Shown: in pieces, positions 41,891-50,133 of the stretch | How positions within the stretch are numbered: position 1 is the first letter of the stretch | How the letters are laid out: each line of letters starts with the position of its first letter | Assembly: GCA_905200645.1 (NCBI GenBank) | Contig: CAJKLD010000013.1 | Location: forward strand, 1 to 59,923 | DNA length: 59,923 bases | Direction: 5' to 3' | From: an uncultured Phascolarctobacterium sp. | GTDB lineage: Bacteria > Bacillota > Negativicutes > Acidaminococcales > Acidaminococcaceae | The notes under the pieces: model-generated | What the model was told of the DNA's origin: nothing | The model's input: only the letters and a program-made list of their open reading frames with translations | The model's database searches: none | Position numbers and translations under genes: made by a program

Positions 41891-42643
41891 TTACGCTTTT
41901 GGTTTAGCGGTGAGCCATTGGCGCAGCTGGTCGCGTTTGTTAAAAAGATGGCTGTCAAACCACATATAAAAGAAGCGCTCTGCGGGAACAATATTGTACC
42001 CGTCCTGTAAATGGTCGCTGGTATCGAAAGGGTCTGCTATCAGCAGCACGTCGTCGCCGGTATGAGCTGTACCCATAGTGTCATAACCGATAATAACGCG
42101 CCAGTGACCGCCCCAATCAATATTTTCTACCATAATAGGAGTGTTGTTTTTTAGATTGGCTGTAACAAATTGCAAAAAGTCCTCGTAATTATCAGGAGTT
42201 TTATCTGTAGCAGAGGAATGAACCTCCCAGCCGATTTTAGTAAAATAATTAGCCATGCCTTTGGTGGTAGTGCCGCTGGTAGTGCTGGTAGACATCATTT
42301 GGCAGATTTCCAATTCCTTATGCAGAGGTTTGCCAAGAAAATGGATAACTACTGTATTGGCGGCTACAGGACCGCAGCTATAGCCGGTGCTTTGCTGCTG
42401 TGTTTGGTAATGAGAAAGCACCAGCAAATGGTCATTGGATTGCATATTAAAAATATCGGGATGAGCAAAATAAGGGGAGTTAGGAATATCGTGTTTGCCT
42501 GTAAATTGCGCAGCGCCGCCAATTTCCGTAGTATTGTAAGCATCAGCCGCAGGAACAGCGCTATATTGATTTAAAAGGTAGTGGACACCGCCTAAAATAA
42601 GCAGGCAGCAGATACCCGCGGTAATAAGCTTTTTAGCAATCAT
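41891..42643 (-). CDS. membrane-anchored C39-like (papain-fold) peptidase
   Basis: A 250-residue protein with an N-terminal signal-anchor (about residues 5-25). The expected catalytic Cys is in QSTGYSCGPVAAN and the His in GGHWRVIIGYD, with a following Asp (DPFD), the C39_2 layout. It would face the periplasm. Partners such as bacteriocin or ABC exporter genes are not nearby, so it is probably not a double-glycine leader peptidase. It is the last gene of a minus-strand run with the CCA enzyme and arylamine acetyltransferase. Function is unknown beyond peptidase or amide-cleaving fold. Confidence 0.8.
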   Translation of the reverse strand: MIAKKLITAGICCLLILGGVHYLLNQYSAVPAADAYNTTEIGGAAQFTGKHDIPNSPYFAHPDIFNMQSNDHLLVLSHYQTQQQSTGYSCGPVAANTVVIHFLGKPLHKELEICQMMSTSTTSGTTTKGMANYFTKIGWEVHSSATDKTPDNYEDFLQFVTANLKNNTPIMVENIDWGGHWRVIIGYDTMGTAHTGDDVLLIADPFDTSDHLQDGYNIVPAERFFYMWFDSHLFNKRDQLRQWLTAKPKA

Positions 42644-42686
42644 AATCTACTCCTTTAGCATAATATATGAAGAAAACAGCAGCGCT

Positions 42687-44225
42687 TTATTTTTCATCAG
42701 TGTTCTGTCGTTTGTGTTTGCGTGCGTAGTGCTTTTGTATAGCTTGCAAAAGTACGTCATGCTCGTTAGGCAGACTGCCCTGCTGTACGCGTTCCAGTAA
42801 ATATTTATAAGTATTTTTAATTTCTCCTGCGGGGATAATTGCCAGCAGCTCACGGCCGTTGACATTTAAATCCTTGCCGGTTACAGGCATGGAGCTTTGC
42901 GCCAGTTCTACAACTTGCCTGCCTAATAAACGTCCGTCAGCCATCAGGCGGGGATTTTCGCGGGCGTGAGTGGCTCCCATATCGGCCAGAAAAACCTCTG
43001 TTAGCTTGCTGAATGCAGTAACCAACTGTTCTTGGCTGCGGAACGTGCCGCTTTTAGCTTCGTGATAAAGCCAGCGCCGCAGAGTTTTTTCGCCGGTCAG
43101 CAGCATAGGCGCAAAACGCATGTGCTGCGCTACCAGCCACACGACAAGATTGGTGAAGCTTTCCGGATAATGGAAGCGTCGCAAAATTTCCCGCGCCATT
43201 TTTGCGCTTTCGGCTTCGTGGCCCGGGTCGCTGGGCTGGCCTTCTTTATTAGGCTTGCGAATTTGCGGCAAGCCTTTGCCAAGGTCGTGGAGCAAAAGAC
43301 TCCAACGAATAGCCAGCTCGCGGGGGCTGTTGTCAATGGCCAATAAGGTATGCTCCCAGGTGTCATAAAGATGGAAGCGCGGATTTTGCGGCAGACCCAA
43401 AAGGTGCTTTGCTTCCGGCAGAATAGGTATCTTGATAAAACTGCCGTTTTTACGCACGCGGCAGCTTTGCTCTAATAAACCCGTAGCCATCATAAGCATC
43501 AGACCATTGCCTGCGTATTTACTGACTAAAAGCTTTTCTATTTCCGTGCGCATTCGCTCTAAAGAAAGACCGGCGCAGCGTTTAACGGGAAAGGGATAAA
43601 CCTGCGGCAGAAAATAAGGCGTGCCTTTCATGCCGCAGGCAGCGCCTGCTTCGCCGTCCTGTACATAGTCAAAGCCTAATTGGCCTACAAAACGGCAGGC
43701 GCGCAGCATACGCAGGGCGTCCTCCTCGTAGCGCAGCTGTGCTTTACCAACCGGTCGTAAAATTCGCTTTTGCAAATCCTCGCAGCCGCCGAAATAATCG
43801 TAAAGCTTGCCGTTAATATCCAGTGCCAAGGCGTTGACTGTAAAATCACGACGAGCTAAATCCTCTTGTAAATTGTCGCAGTACCAGGTAGCGGCAGGCC
43901 GATGAGCGTCGATTAAGTCATAGCGTTCGCCGCGAAAGGTAGTTACTTCGATGGCGGTTCCGTCTAAAATAATGAGCGTGCAGCCAAAATTATGCCCCAG
44001 CTTATCTACTGTGCGCCAGTTTTTTTGCACGCAAAGCTGTAATACCTGCTCCGGGCGTGCGTTGGTAGTGATGTCGTAATCGCCGGGCCTTTGACCTAAA
44101 AGCAAATCGCGCACGGCGCCGCCCACTAAATAAGCTTCAAAACCGGCTCGTGTAAGCGCCAGCATTATTTCTTTGGTATGTTCAGGCAGCAGCTGTGCCA
44201 GCTCTGCCGCTGTATATGTGAGCAT
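42687..44225 (-). CDS. cca: CCA-adding tRNA nucleotidyltransferase with HD domain
   Basis: A 512-residue enzyme of class II. The N-terminal nucleotidyltransferase head has LVGGAVRDLLLG and the metal Asp pair in GDYDITT, followed by RRDFTVNALA and the neck RYEEDALRMLRACRF. The C-terminal half has an HD phosphohydrolase motif (LLHDLGKG) as in the bacterial Cca group. It adds or repairs the 3' CCA of tRNA. Start ATG lies behind GGTGACGG. The gene is between the acetyltransferase and the peptidase on the same strand with short gaps. Confidence 0.9.
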   Translation of the reverse strand: MLTYTAAELAQLLPEHTKEIMLALTRAGFEAYLVGGAVRDLLLGQRPGDYDITTNARPEQVLQLCVQKNWRTVDKLGHNFGCTLIILDGTAIEVTTFRGERYDLIDAHRPAATWYCDNLQEDLARRDFTVNALALDINGKLYDYFGGCEDLQKRILRPVGKAQLRYEEDALRMLRACRFVGQLGFDYVQDGEAGAACGMKGTPYFLPQVYPFPVKRCAGLSLERMRTEIEKLLVSKYAGNGLMLMMATGLLEQSCRVRKNGSFIKIPILPEAKHLLGLPQNPRFHLYDTWEHTLLAIDNSPRELAIRWSLLLHDLGKGLPQIRKPNKEGQPSDPGHEAESAKMAREILRRFHYPESFTNLVVWLVAQHMRFAPMLLTGEKTLRRWLYHEAKSGTFRSQEQLVTAFSKLTEVFLADMGATHARENPRLMADGRLLGRQVVELAQSSMPVTGKDLNVNGRELLAIIPAGEIKNTYKYLLERVQQGSLPNEHDVLLQAIQKHYARKHKRQNTDEK

Positions 44226-44260
44226 GTACCGTCACCTGCGCTTTTTTCATCGTAAAAAAA

Positions 44261-45094
44261 TTATTCAAAATCCAAGCCGTCGTTTTTCAGGCAGTATTCT
44301 ACATTGATTCCAAAATATTCCCAAAGAATTTCTTTTAGCTCTGCGCCGGTACGAATTTTGTAACGGTATTTAACGCGGCCGCCTAAATAAAATTTTAAGA
44401 AATTGCCGCGAATGGTAATATTGCAGTCCTCACGGAAAATGGACAGCGCTTTACTCTTAATAAAAGGCGAGTCGGGATGCGCGTCGCACCAAAAGGAGGC
44501 GGCAATAAAATCCTTGTCAATCATAGGGTCTTCTGTAAAGCCGTACAGACGTTTCCAAGGCTTCCCTTTTTCCTTTTGCCACAGCAGCCAGCCGAAAAAA
44601 TCGTCTTTGGATAGCTTGTATTGGCTGATACCATCGCTTTGGATAAGACCGTCAGTCATTTCTAAAGGCATGCGGGGGCTTTCGCTGTTGACGCCTACAT
44701 CTGTCAGATAACGTTTGCCGTTTAAATTAACGCACATTACACGATGGCGGCGGATTTGATAAACGTCCAGCTTATCCGTATAGCGGGCAGCATAGCTGGT
44801 TACCTCATAACCTATGGATTCCAAAAGCCAGTTATACAGGCAGTTCAGCTCAAAGCATATACCGCCGCGGTTGTGCATAATCAGCTTGTTGAATATATCG
44901 CAGCGCTTTAAAGAGGTTATTCTGCCGTTGAGACAGTCAAAATTATCGTAGGGAATAAATTTTAAATGAGTATCCTGTAGCTTGGTTAAGGTGGCTAACG
45001 TTGGGAGAAGATCTAAATCATTAAGCTGCAATTTATGCAGATAGCTTTTAATTTGTGCTTCGTTTAAGGGTTTGCCGTTGATAGAAGGCTTCAC
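44261..45094 (-). CDS. nat: arylamine N-acetyltransferase
   Basis: A 277-residue acetyl-CoA-dependent enzyme. The Cys-His-Asp triad is at C80 (RGGICFELN), H117 (RRHRVM) and D132 (LTDVGV), spaced as in the NAT family. It moves acetyl or other acyl groups to arylamines and hydrazines; in gut anaerobes it may act on drugs and plant phenolics. The start is GTG at 45092-45094, with GGAG about 10 bp ahead; the nearer ATG is out of frame. First gene of the minus-strand run. Confidence 0.88.
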   Translation of the reverse strand: MKPSINGKPLNEAQIKSYLHKLQLNDLDLLPTLATLTKLQDTHLKFIPYDNFDCLNGRITSLKRCDIFNKLIMHNRGGICFELNCLYNWLLESIGYEVTSYAARYTDKLDVYQIRRHRVMCVNLNGKRYLTDVGVNSESPRMPLEMTDGLIQSDGISQYKLSKDDFFGWLLWQKEKGKPWKRLYGFTEDPMIDKDFIAASFWCDAHPDSPFIKSKALSIFREDCNITIRGNFLKFYLGGRVKYRYKIRTGAELKEILWEYFGINVEYCLKNDGLDFE

Positions 45095-45230
45095 TGGTTT
45101 ACATCTCCGTTTGAAAGTGTTTTTTATAATTTTACTATTCTATCACGGTTGTCTAAAGAAATAAACTATTTAACAAAGAATATCCGCCTATAAATTTTTA
45201 CTTTAGGTAAGATAAAAAATGTCTAAATGT

Positions 45231-45259
45231 TTGAAAAAGGCGTAAAATAAGTGTATAGT
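45231..45259 (+). promoter_or_regulatory. promoter of the MatC-like carrier gene
   Basis: TTGAAA (45231-45236), 17-bp spacer, TATAGT (45254-45259), about 90 bp before the start codon. Confidence 0.65.
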
Positions 45260-45351
45260 TATAGGCAGGATATAAGGTTTGTATTATGATATCAGGCGGG
45301 CTGGACAGAAACGGCGTGTCAGCTTACCGGATCGTTAAGTGGAGGTGTTGC

Positions 45352-46602
45352 ATGGCCTTATTATCTTTAGTATTATTGTTAGTCGCTATCTTTTTGGGTT
45401 TCTTTCGCAAGATGAATACCGGCCTTTTGTGTATAGCTTTTGCGCTGGTTTTGGGACGTATGGCCGGGGTATCGGATAAGGAAATTATCAGCGGCTTTAA
45501 TTCGTCTTTGTTCATTATGCTGTTAGGCGTAACCTATTTATTCAGCCTGGCGCAGATAAATGGCTGCCTTGATTTGCTGGCGAAAAAGGTGGTCTCTTTG
45601 GCTGGCAAAAGGGTATATTTGGTGCCTATTATCATTTATGTTTTTTCCACCATTTTATCTGCCATAGGTCCGGGCACTGTACCTACCATGGCTATCATGA
45701 TGGTATTTTCCATGGCTTTGGCAGCAGAAATGGGTATTCAGCCGGCTATGCTTTCGGCGCTGACGGTTTTAGGCGCCAGCGGCGGCGGTGTATCGCCTTT
45801 GGCGGCAACGGGTATTATCGGTATAAATTTGTGCGCTGAATTTGGTCTGACGGGTATTGAAACGCAATTTTTACTTAACGGCGTGCTTTCGTCCACGGTT
45901 TACGCTATTGTAGTTTATATTCTTTTGGGCGGTTACAAGCTGCGTATGGATGAAAGCGTAGTGCATGAAAAAACGCCGCCGTTCAACGGCAAGCAAAAAA
46001 TTACGCTGGCAGGCATTGTGGCGATGGTAATTTTGGTTATGATTTTTCATATCAACGTTGGCTTGGTTGGCTTTGCGGTGGCTGCGGTGCTGTCCTTTTT
46101 GCATGTTTCGGACGAGGGCGAAGCGCTCAAACGTATTCCGTGGGGAACTTTGCTTTTGATTACCGGCGTAGGCGTTTTGATGCACTTGATTATTGGTCAG
46201 GGCGGTATCAGAATGTTGAGCGAGGCTTTAGTTTCTGTAATGAACGAAAAGACCGCGGTTTCCATTATGGGTATCTGCTCCGGACTTTTAAGCTGGTTTA
46301 GCTCTACCAGCGGCGTGGTTATGCCAACGCTGATTCCTACCATTCCTCATATTGTGGCGCAGATGGGCGGCGCAGTCAGCGAATTGGAATTAGTTACTGC
46401 AATTACCATGATTAGCAACACCGCAGGTATCAGCCCGCTTTCCACCGGCGGCGCGCTGGCTTTGGCGGCATATTCTTCCGCTGCCGGAGCTTCCTACGAG
46501 GAGCAGCATCATCTGTTTGTAAAAATGTTTATGATTAGCGCTTTAGGCGTTTTGGTTTTGAGTATTTTTGCTTATTTTGGCTTGTATCACTGGCTGCTGT
46601 GA
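45352..46602 (+). CDS. ion-transporter-superfamily carrier, MatC/dicarboxylate type
   Basis: A 416-residue membrane protein of the IT superfamily with an inverted repeat. Each half has a substrate loop of the kind SAIGPGTVPTMAI and ISNTAGISPLSTGG. The N-terminal part fits the dicarboxylate carrier MatC family; substrates of such proteins are malonate, succinate or related acids. ATG 45352 is chosen because GGAGG (45341-45345) stands 6 bp ahead; the longer in-frame start at 45286 would add a non-membrane tail. A strong terminator follows. It is a third possible dicarboxylate carrier in the window, unrelated in sequence to the two DASS copies. Confidence 0.8.
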   Translation: MALLSLVLLLVAIFLGFFRKMNTGLLCIAFALVLGRMAGVSDKEIISGFNSSLFIMLLGVTYLFSLAQINGCLDLLAKKVVSLAGKRVYLVPIIIYVFSTILSAIGPGTVPTMAIMMVFSMALAAEMGIQPAMLSALTVLGASGGGVSPLAATGIIGINLCAEFGLTGIETQFLLNGVLSSTVYAIVVYILLGGYKLRMDESVVHEKTPPFNGKQKITLAGIVAMVILVMIFHINVGLVGFAVAAVLSFLHVSDEGEALKRIPWGTLLLITGVGVLMHLIIGQGGIRMLSEALVSVMNEKTAVSIMGICSGLLSWFSSTSGVVMPTLIPTIPHIVAQMGGAVSELELVTAITMISNTAGISPLSTGGALALAAYSSAAGASYEEQHHLFVKMFMISALGVLVLSIFAYFGLYHWLL

Positions 46603-46660
46603 TGTAGGTGTTTGTTAAGTTTATTTTAAAATTATAAAAAGCCTTCCGAAAAATGATATG

Positions 46661-46701
46661 TACCCTCTTTACCGGACAAAACCGGTAAGGAGGGTATTTT
46701 T
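46661..46701 (+). terminator. rho-independent terminator after the MatC-like gene
   Basis: A 15-bp stem (46661-46675 with 46682-46696, one G-U-type pair), 6-nt loop and TTTTT tail. Confidence 0.9.
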
Positions 46702-46729
46702 ATGTGTTACTCATACGAGTACAAGTTGA

Positions 46730-46824
46730 AATTAAATTAAAATTCCTGTAAAAACTGCTTCAAAATTGAAATTAAATTAAAATCTTGCTTAAAAAAGTGA
46801 AATTTGCTATAATTAAATTAAAAT
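46730..46824 (+). repeat. three phased AT-rich direct repeats ahead of the AlbA-type gene
   Basis: The 14-bp core AATTAAATTAAAAT occurs at 46730, 46770 and 46811, so start-to-start distances are 40 and 41 bp (about four helical turns). The first two share a further TTGA to the left. The third covers the -10 region and start point of the promoter below. This layout fits cooperative binding of an autoregulator. Confidence 0.8.
46785..46813 (+). promoter_or_regulatory. promoter of the AlbA-type gene pair
   Basis: TGC-TATAAT (46805-46813), an extended -10, with a weak TTGCTT at 46785-46790 and a 17-bp spacer. Confidence 0.65.
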
Positions 46825-46842
46825 TAAAGGCAGGTGAATATA

Positions 46843-48294
46843 ATGACTATTGATGAAATACAGGCTTTATTGGGTAAAATCCAAATGGTGAAATCTGAGG
46901 ACCAAAATATAGAAGTTAAAGCTGCTCTTCAAGGAGCACCTCATAAGCTTTATGATACTTTATCATCATTTTCTAATCAGGATGAAGGTGGCGTAATTGT
47001 TTTTGGTATTGATGAAAAAAATAACTTTAAAGAAACAGGCGTTGGCGATATAAATGCATTGCAAAATAGCGTTAGCAATCAATGTTTGGAGATGGAACCA
47101 AAGGTAAGACCGTTAATTACTTCTTGGCACAGAGAAAGTGATGATAAAAATTTTTTGCTTGTAGAAGTACCGGGAATGGATATTGTTCAGCGTCCGTGTT
47201 ATTATCGTGGTAAAGGGTTGTTAAAAGGCGCGTATGTACGAGTAGGCGATCATGATGAACCGATGACTGCTTATGAGGTGTATAGTTATTACGCATTTAG
47301 AAATAGAACATATGATGAGCAAAGAGTTGTTGAGCAGGCTGACTGTCATGCTTTGGAGAAAAATAGTGTCCAAAATTATATAGAACTTTTAAAAAGTAAT
47401 AAACCTAATTTTGCAACATTTTCTGATGATAAAATTGCCGAACTTATGGCAATTTATAAAGATGGACATCCTACATTATGTGCATTGTTAGTATTTTCGC
47501 TGTATCCGCAGGTTTTTTATCCTCAGCTTTGCATTACTGCAATAAGAATTGCTGGAATAGAAATAGGCGAGACTACGGCTGATGGGCAAAGATTTATCGA
47601 TAATAAAAGAATAGAAGGTAACTTGTCGCAGGTTTTGGAGGGAGCATTGAGGTTTGTGCGTACCAATATGAAAACCGGGACAAGCATAGATATAATTACG
47701 GGAAAAAATAAGGAGGAGACAGAATATCCTCTTATGGCTGTACGTGAAGCTATTTTAAATGCATTAGTGCATCGTGATTATAGTATTTATACAGAGGGAA
47801 TTCCGGTACAGATTTTAATGTTTGCTGATAGGCTTGAAATTCGTAATCCTGGCGGATTATATGGACGTATAAGTGTAGATAGCTTAGGAAAACTTAGGAC
47901 GGATACGCGTAATCCGGTGTTAGCAACTATGTTGGAATATCTTCATATTACAGAAAATCGCTATTCTGGTATTCCAATTATGCGTGAGCAATGTCGTCAG
48001 CTTGGAATCCAGGAACCGGTATTTAAGGATAATCGAGGCGAATTTTGTGTAATTTTTTATAATCAAAAGCAGAATGATTTCAAGTTGAATGTAACAGGAC
48101 TATCGGATACGGAACTTGCTATATTAAAAATGTGCAAGGTACCTAGAAGCAAAAAAGAAATAGCCGCTCAGTTAAATCTTTCTTCAGTACAATATGTGTT
48201 TAAAACTTATGTAAGGCCATTACTTGAACGAGGATTACTACAATTAACTAATCCCGAAAATATAAATAGCAGGTCACAAAAATTTGTTGCCAAA
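46843..48294 (+). CDS. AlbA/Schlafen-domain (AlbA_2) ATP-binding protein
   Basis: A 484-residue protein (stop TAA ends at 48297). Residues about 20-135 form the AlbA_2/Schlafen-like domain (EDQNIEVKAAL, FSNQDEGGVIVFGID, YVRVGDHDEPMTAYEVY). A middle region contains a GHKL-like ATPase part with the N-box-like EAILNALVHRDY and NPGGLYG. The C-terminus looks like a winged helix (KSKKEIAAQLNLS-type). Such proteins are named ATP-dependent helicase-like regulators and occur as transcription factors or in defence loci. ATG 46843 has AGGCAGG 9 bp ahead. It forms a pair with the gene 12-36 bp downstream. AT-rich codon use differs from the left neighbours. Confidence 0.85.
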
Positions 48295-48333
48295 TAATAG
48301 ATTATCAATATGATAATGGTTTATGGAGGGAAA

Positions 48334-49071
48334 ATGAATAATAAAATAATCGACGATTTATGTATCCAGTTAAAGTTATTCGCTTATTCTGCTTCTAATC
48401 AGCAGCAGATTCCTGTCAATGTTGTTTTTCAAGTTCAAGAAAAAATTTCAAATGTCATTCAACAGATTTCAGATAAAAACGTTTCCCTTAGCCAACGCCT
48501 TAATGATTTAAAAAATAATCTTTTTATTGAAATGCCGTATGGGGGGCTTTTTATTAATCAGATTACATATGGTCAAATAATTGAATTTTTAGAGTTTGTT
48601 AAATGGATGTTTTTTACTAAAAATCAAGAAAAAGATGGCAAGTTGTGCTCTTTATTGCATCCTGATATTTTAAGAGTTTCCGAAAAATTGTATAGAGATG
48701 GAAGTTATGCTGAAGCAGTTTGTAACGCGTTCATTGAAATTAACTTTCGTCTAAAAAAACTGTATTGTGAAACATATCCTAATGTTGAAAATGTTCCTGA
48801 TGGACAGTCCCTTATGAACAAGGTTTTTGCCGATAACGATCCGTTATTTTATGTGGGAGATAGGACAACCCAGACTGGTAAAGATATTCAATCGGGAACT
48901 CGATTTCTGTTCGCTGGAGCTATGGCAGCATTCCGAAATCCGAAATCTCATGAGAACATTCAAATTGAAAAAGCTGATTCTATGCGGCGTCTGATTTTTG
49001 CGAGTATGTTGATGTTTAAAATTGATGAACTTATTAAGAAAGTTAATGCTGATTGTAAAGTGAATGAATAA
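48334..49071 (+). CDS. TIGR02391 (Ymh)-family protein
   Basis: A 245-residue protein if started at ATG 48334 behind GGAGGG; ATG 48310 and 48316 in the same frame are possible too. The C-terminal half shows the family marks LHPDILRVSEKLYRDGSYAEAVCNAF-type segment (starting LHPDILRVSE), SLMNKVFAD, and GTRFLFAGAMAAFRNPKSHE. TIGR02391 domains are often found in mobile and defence loci and resemble abortive-infection or HEPN-like helical proteins; the R-N-x-x-x-H in RNPKSHE looks like a HEPN RNase motif. No biochemical function is established. It follows the AlbA-type gene closely and likely shares its transcript. Confidence 0.75.
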   Translation: MNNKIIDDLCIQLKLFAYSASNQQQIPVNVVFQVQEKISNVIQQISDKNVSLSQRLNDLKNNLFIEMPYGGLFINQITYGQIIEFLEFVKWMFFTKNQEKDGKLCSLLHPDILRVSEKLYRDGSYAEAVCNAFIEINFRLKKLYCETYPNVENVPDGQSLMNKVFADNDPLFYVGDRTTQTGKDIQSGTRFLFAGAMAAFRNPKSHENIQIEKADSMRRLIFASMLMFKIDELIKKVNADCKVNE

Positions 49072-49104
49072 AGTGATGGAAAAACTGAGATAATACAGTG
49101 TAGC

Positions 49105-49311
49105 ATGGGGGCTGCACGAGATTTTTTAAGTGTTTTAGGTACCAAAGAATTACCATTATTCAATCCTATAAAAGGAATAAATAACAATAAGATAGTATCA
49201 GAAGGAAATAATAGCGGCGTTGAAAGTATTCATATTTGGAATGAAACTGCTAAACGAAAAATTTATCCACATAGAATGAGTGTTGCTGCGGTAACGTGCA
49301 CTAGACGTTAA
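49105..49311 (+). pseudogene. possible gene remnant, 68 codons
   Basis: An open frame from ATG 49105 with protein-like composition (ELPLFNPIKGINN, ESIHIWNETAK) but no ribosome site, an abrupt end and no neighbour of the same kind. It may be a decayed coding fragment. I cannot name it. Confidence 0.3.
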
Positions 49312-49470
49312 CAGTGCTTAGGCTATGAGGTCTATTTACTAAAGAAAAATTTGCGCAAAACTATTGACAGTACCTATCAATAAAAATGAAATAAGCAAAT
49401 TAGAATACTAAATTGCAATAGAAGGTTTAATTTACAGAAATACTCTTATAATTTCTTTAAAATTAAAAAT

Positions 49471-49513
49471 AGTATCTGACCAAAGTGGAATAAAACCACT
49501 TTGGTCAGATACT
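49471..49513 (-). terminator. 18-bp perfect inverted repeat, terminator for the minus strand
   Basis: Arms 49471-49488 and 49496-49513, loop 7 nt. On the minus strand it is followed by ATTTTTAATTTT. It would end the small interrupted gene at 49669-49863. Confidence 0.8.
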
Positions 49514-49668
49514 ACATAGTTCACTAAAATAAAAATTGCAAAATACTATGCGTCCGTTTGTAGCTGTCGTATGTTTATTAGTTTTGAATCACTATAGTTA
49601 TCAATGAAAAACTGGTTACATTCCTAGTGTTCTACGCTATGGCTTTATTTTTTAATAGTCAGTGATAT

Positions 49669-49863
49669 TTACCTTTTGAAATTTTGATGGAAGATGCTCA
49701 TTAGTACCGCAACATTTGCTGCTCCAACAAGTTCTTCTGCTAATAACCGCTGTTGATATGGAGATAGATTACGAATGGAAGTCATGGCTTTCATTAAATC
49801 TTTCTTTGCTTTATCGTAATTGTTGGATGGTTATAATTCGAATGTTACTTGATAATTGTCCAT
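49669..49863 (-). pseudogene. small gene with an in-frame stop, unknown family
   Basis: On the minus strand GAGGAGG stands before ATG (49861-49863). The frame reads MDNYQVTFEL, a TAA at codon 11 (49831-49833), and then goes on for 53 codons (NYDKAKKDLMKAMTSIRN, LSPYQQRLLAEELVGAANV) to a TAA at 49669-49671. The uniform protein-like quality on both sides of the stop suggests one 64-residue gene with a recent nonsense change, or a start further in at a later ATG. Function not recognised; the helical C-terminus is reminiscent of small phage or plasmid proteins. A minus-strand terminator lies about 155 bp beyond. Confidence 0.5.
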
Positions 49864-50089
49864 AATGCCTCCTCATATAATATCTGATGTATAACAATAA
49901 TTGATTTACTAAAAAGTATAACATGATAACTTATCTAAATCAATAGAAAATAAATTTTTCGTGACATATAGGTTGTTGATATTTTGTTTTCGATTGCTAT
50001 TCAGATAGAGTGAATTTTTTTGTATGGTACAATAACCCAATATATACTTGAGAAATGCTATGATAAATCTACTTTAGAAGCTTAGAATG

Positions 50090-50098
50090 TGATATAAT
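50090..50098 (+). promoter_or_regulatory. extended -10 promoter of the LtaS-like gene
   Basis: TGA-TATAAT at 50090-50098, 36 bp before ATG; no good -35 box. Confidence 0.55.
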
Positions 50099-50133
50099 AA
50101 TAAAAAATTATTAAGGAGATGCAGAAAGCATAA

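Larger units (their letters stand above)
49312..50133. other. mostly non-coding stretch
   Basis: About 820 bp of AT-rich sequence between the AlbA pair and the sulfatase-fold gene. It holds the minus-strand terminator and small interrupted gene listed separately; the rest (for example 49514-49668 and 49864-50088) shows no ORF or strong structure. Confidence 0.6.

Noticed and set aside
46726..46824. CRISPR array
   Set aside because: Only three short AT-rich repeats at 40-bp distance, no spacers of viral type and no cas genes; fits operator repeats.
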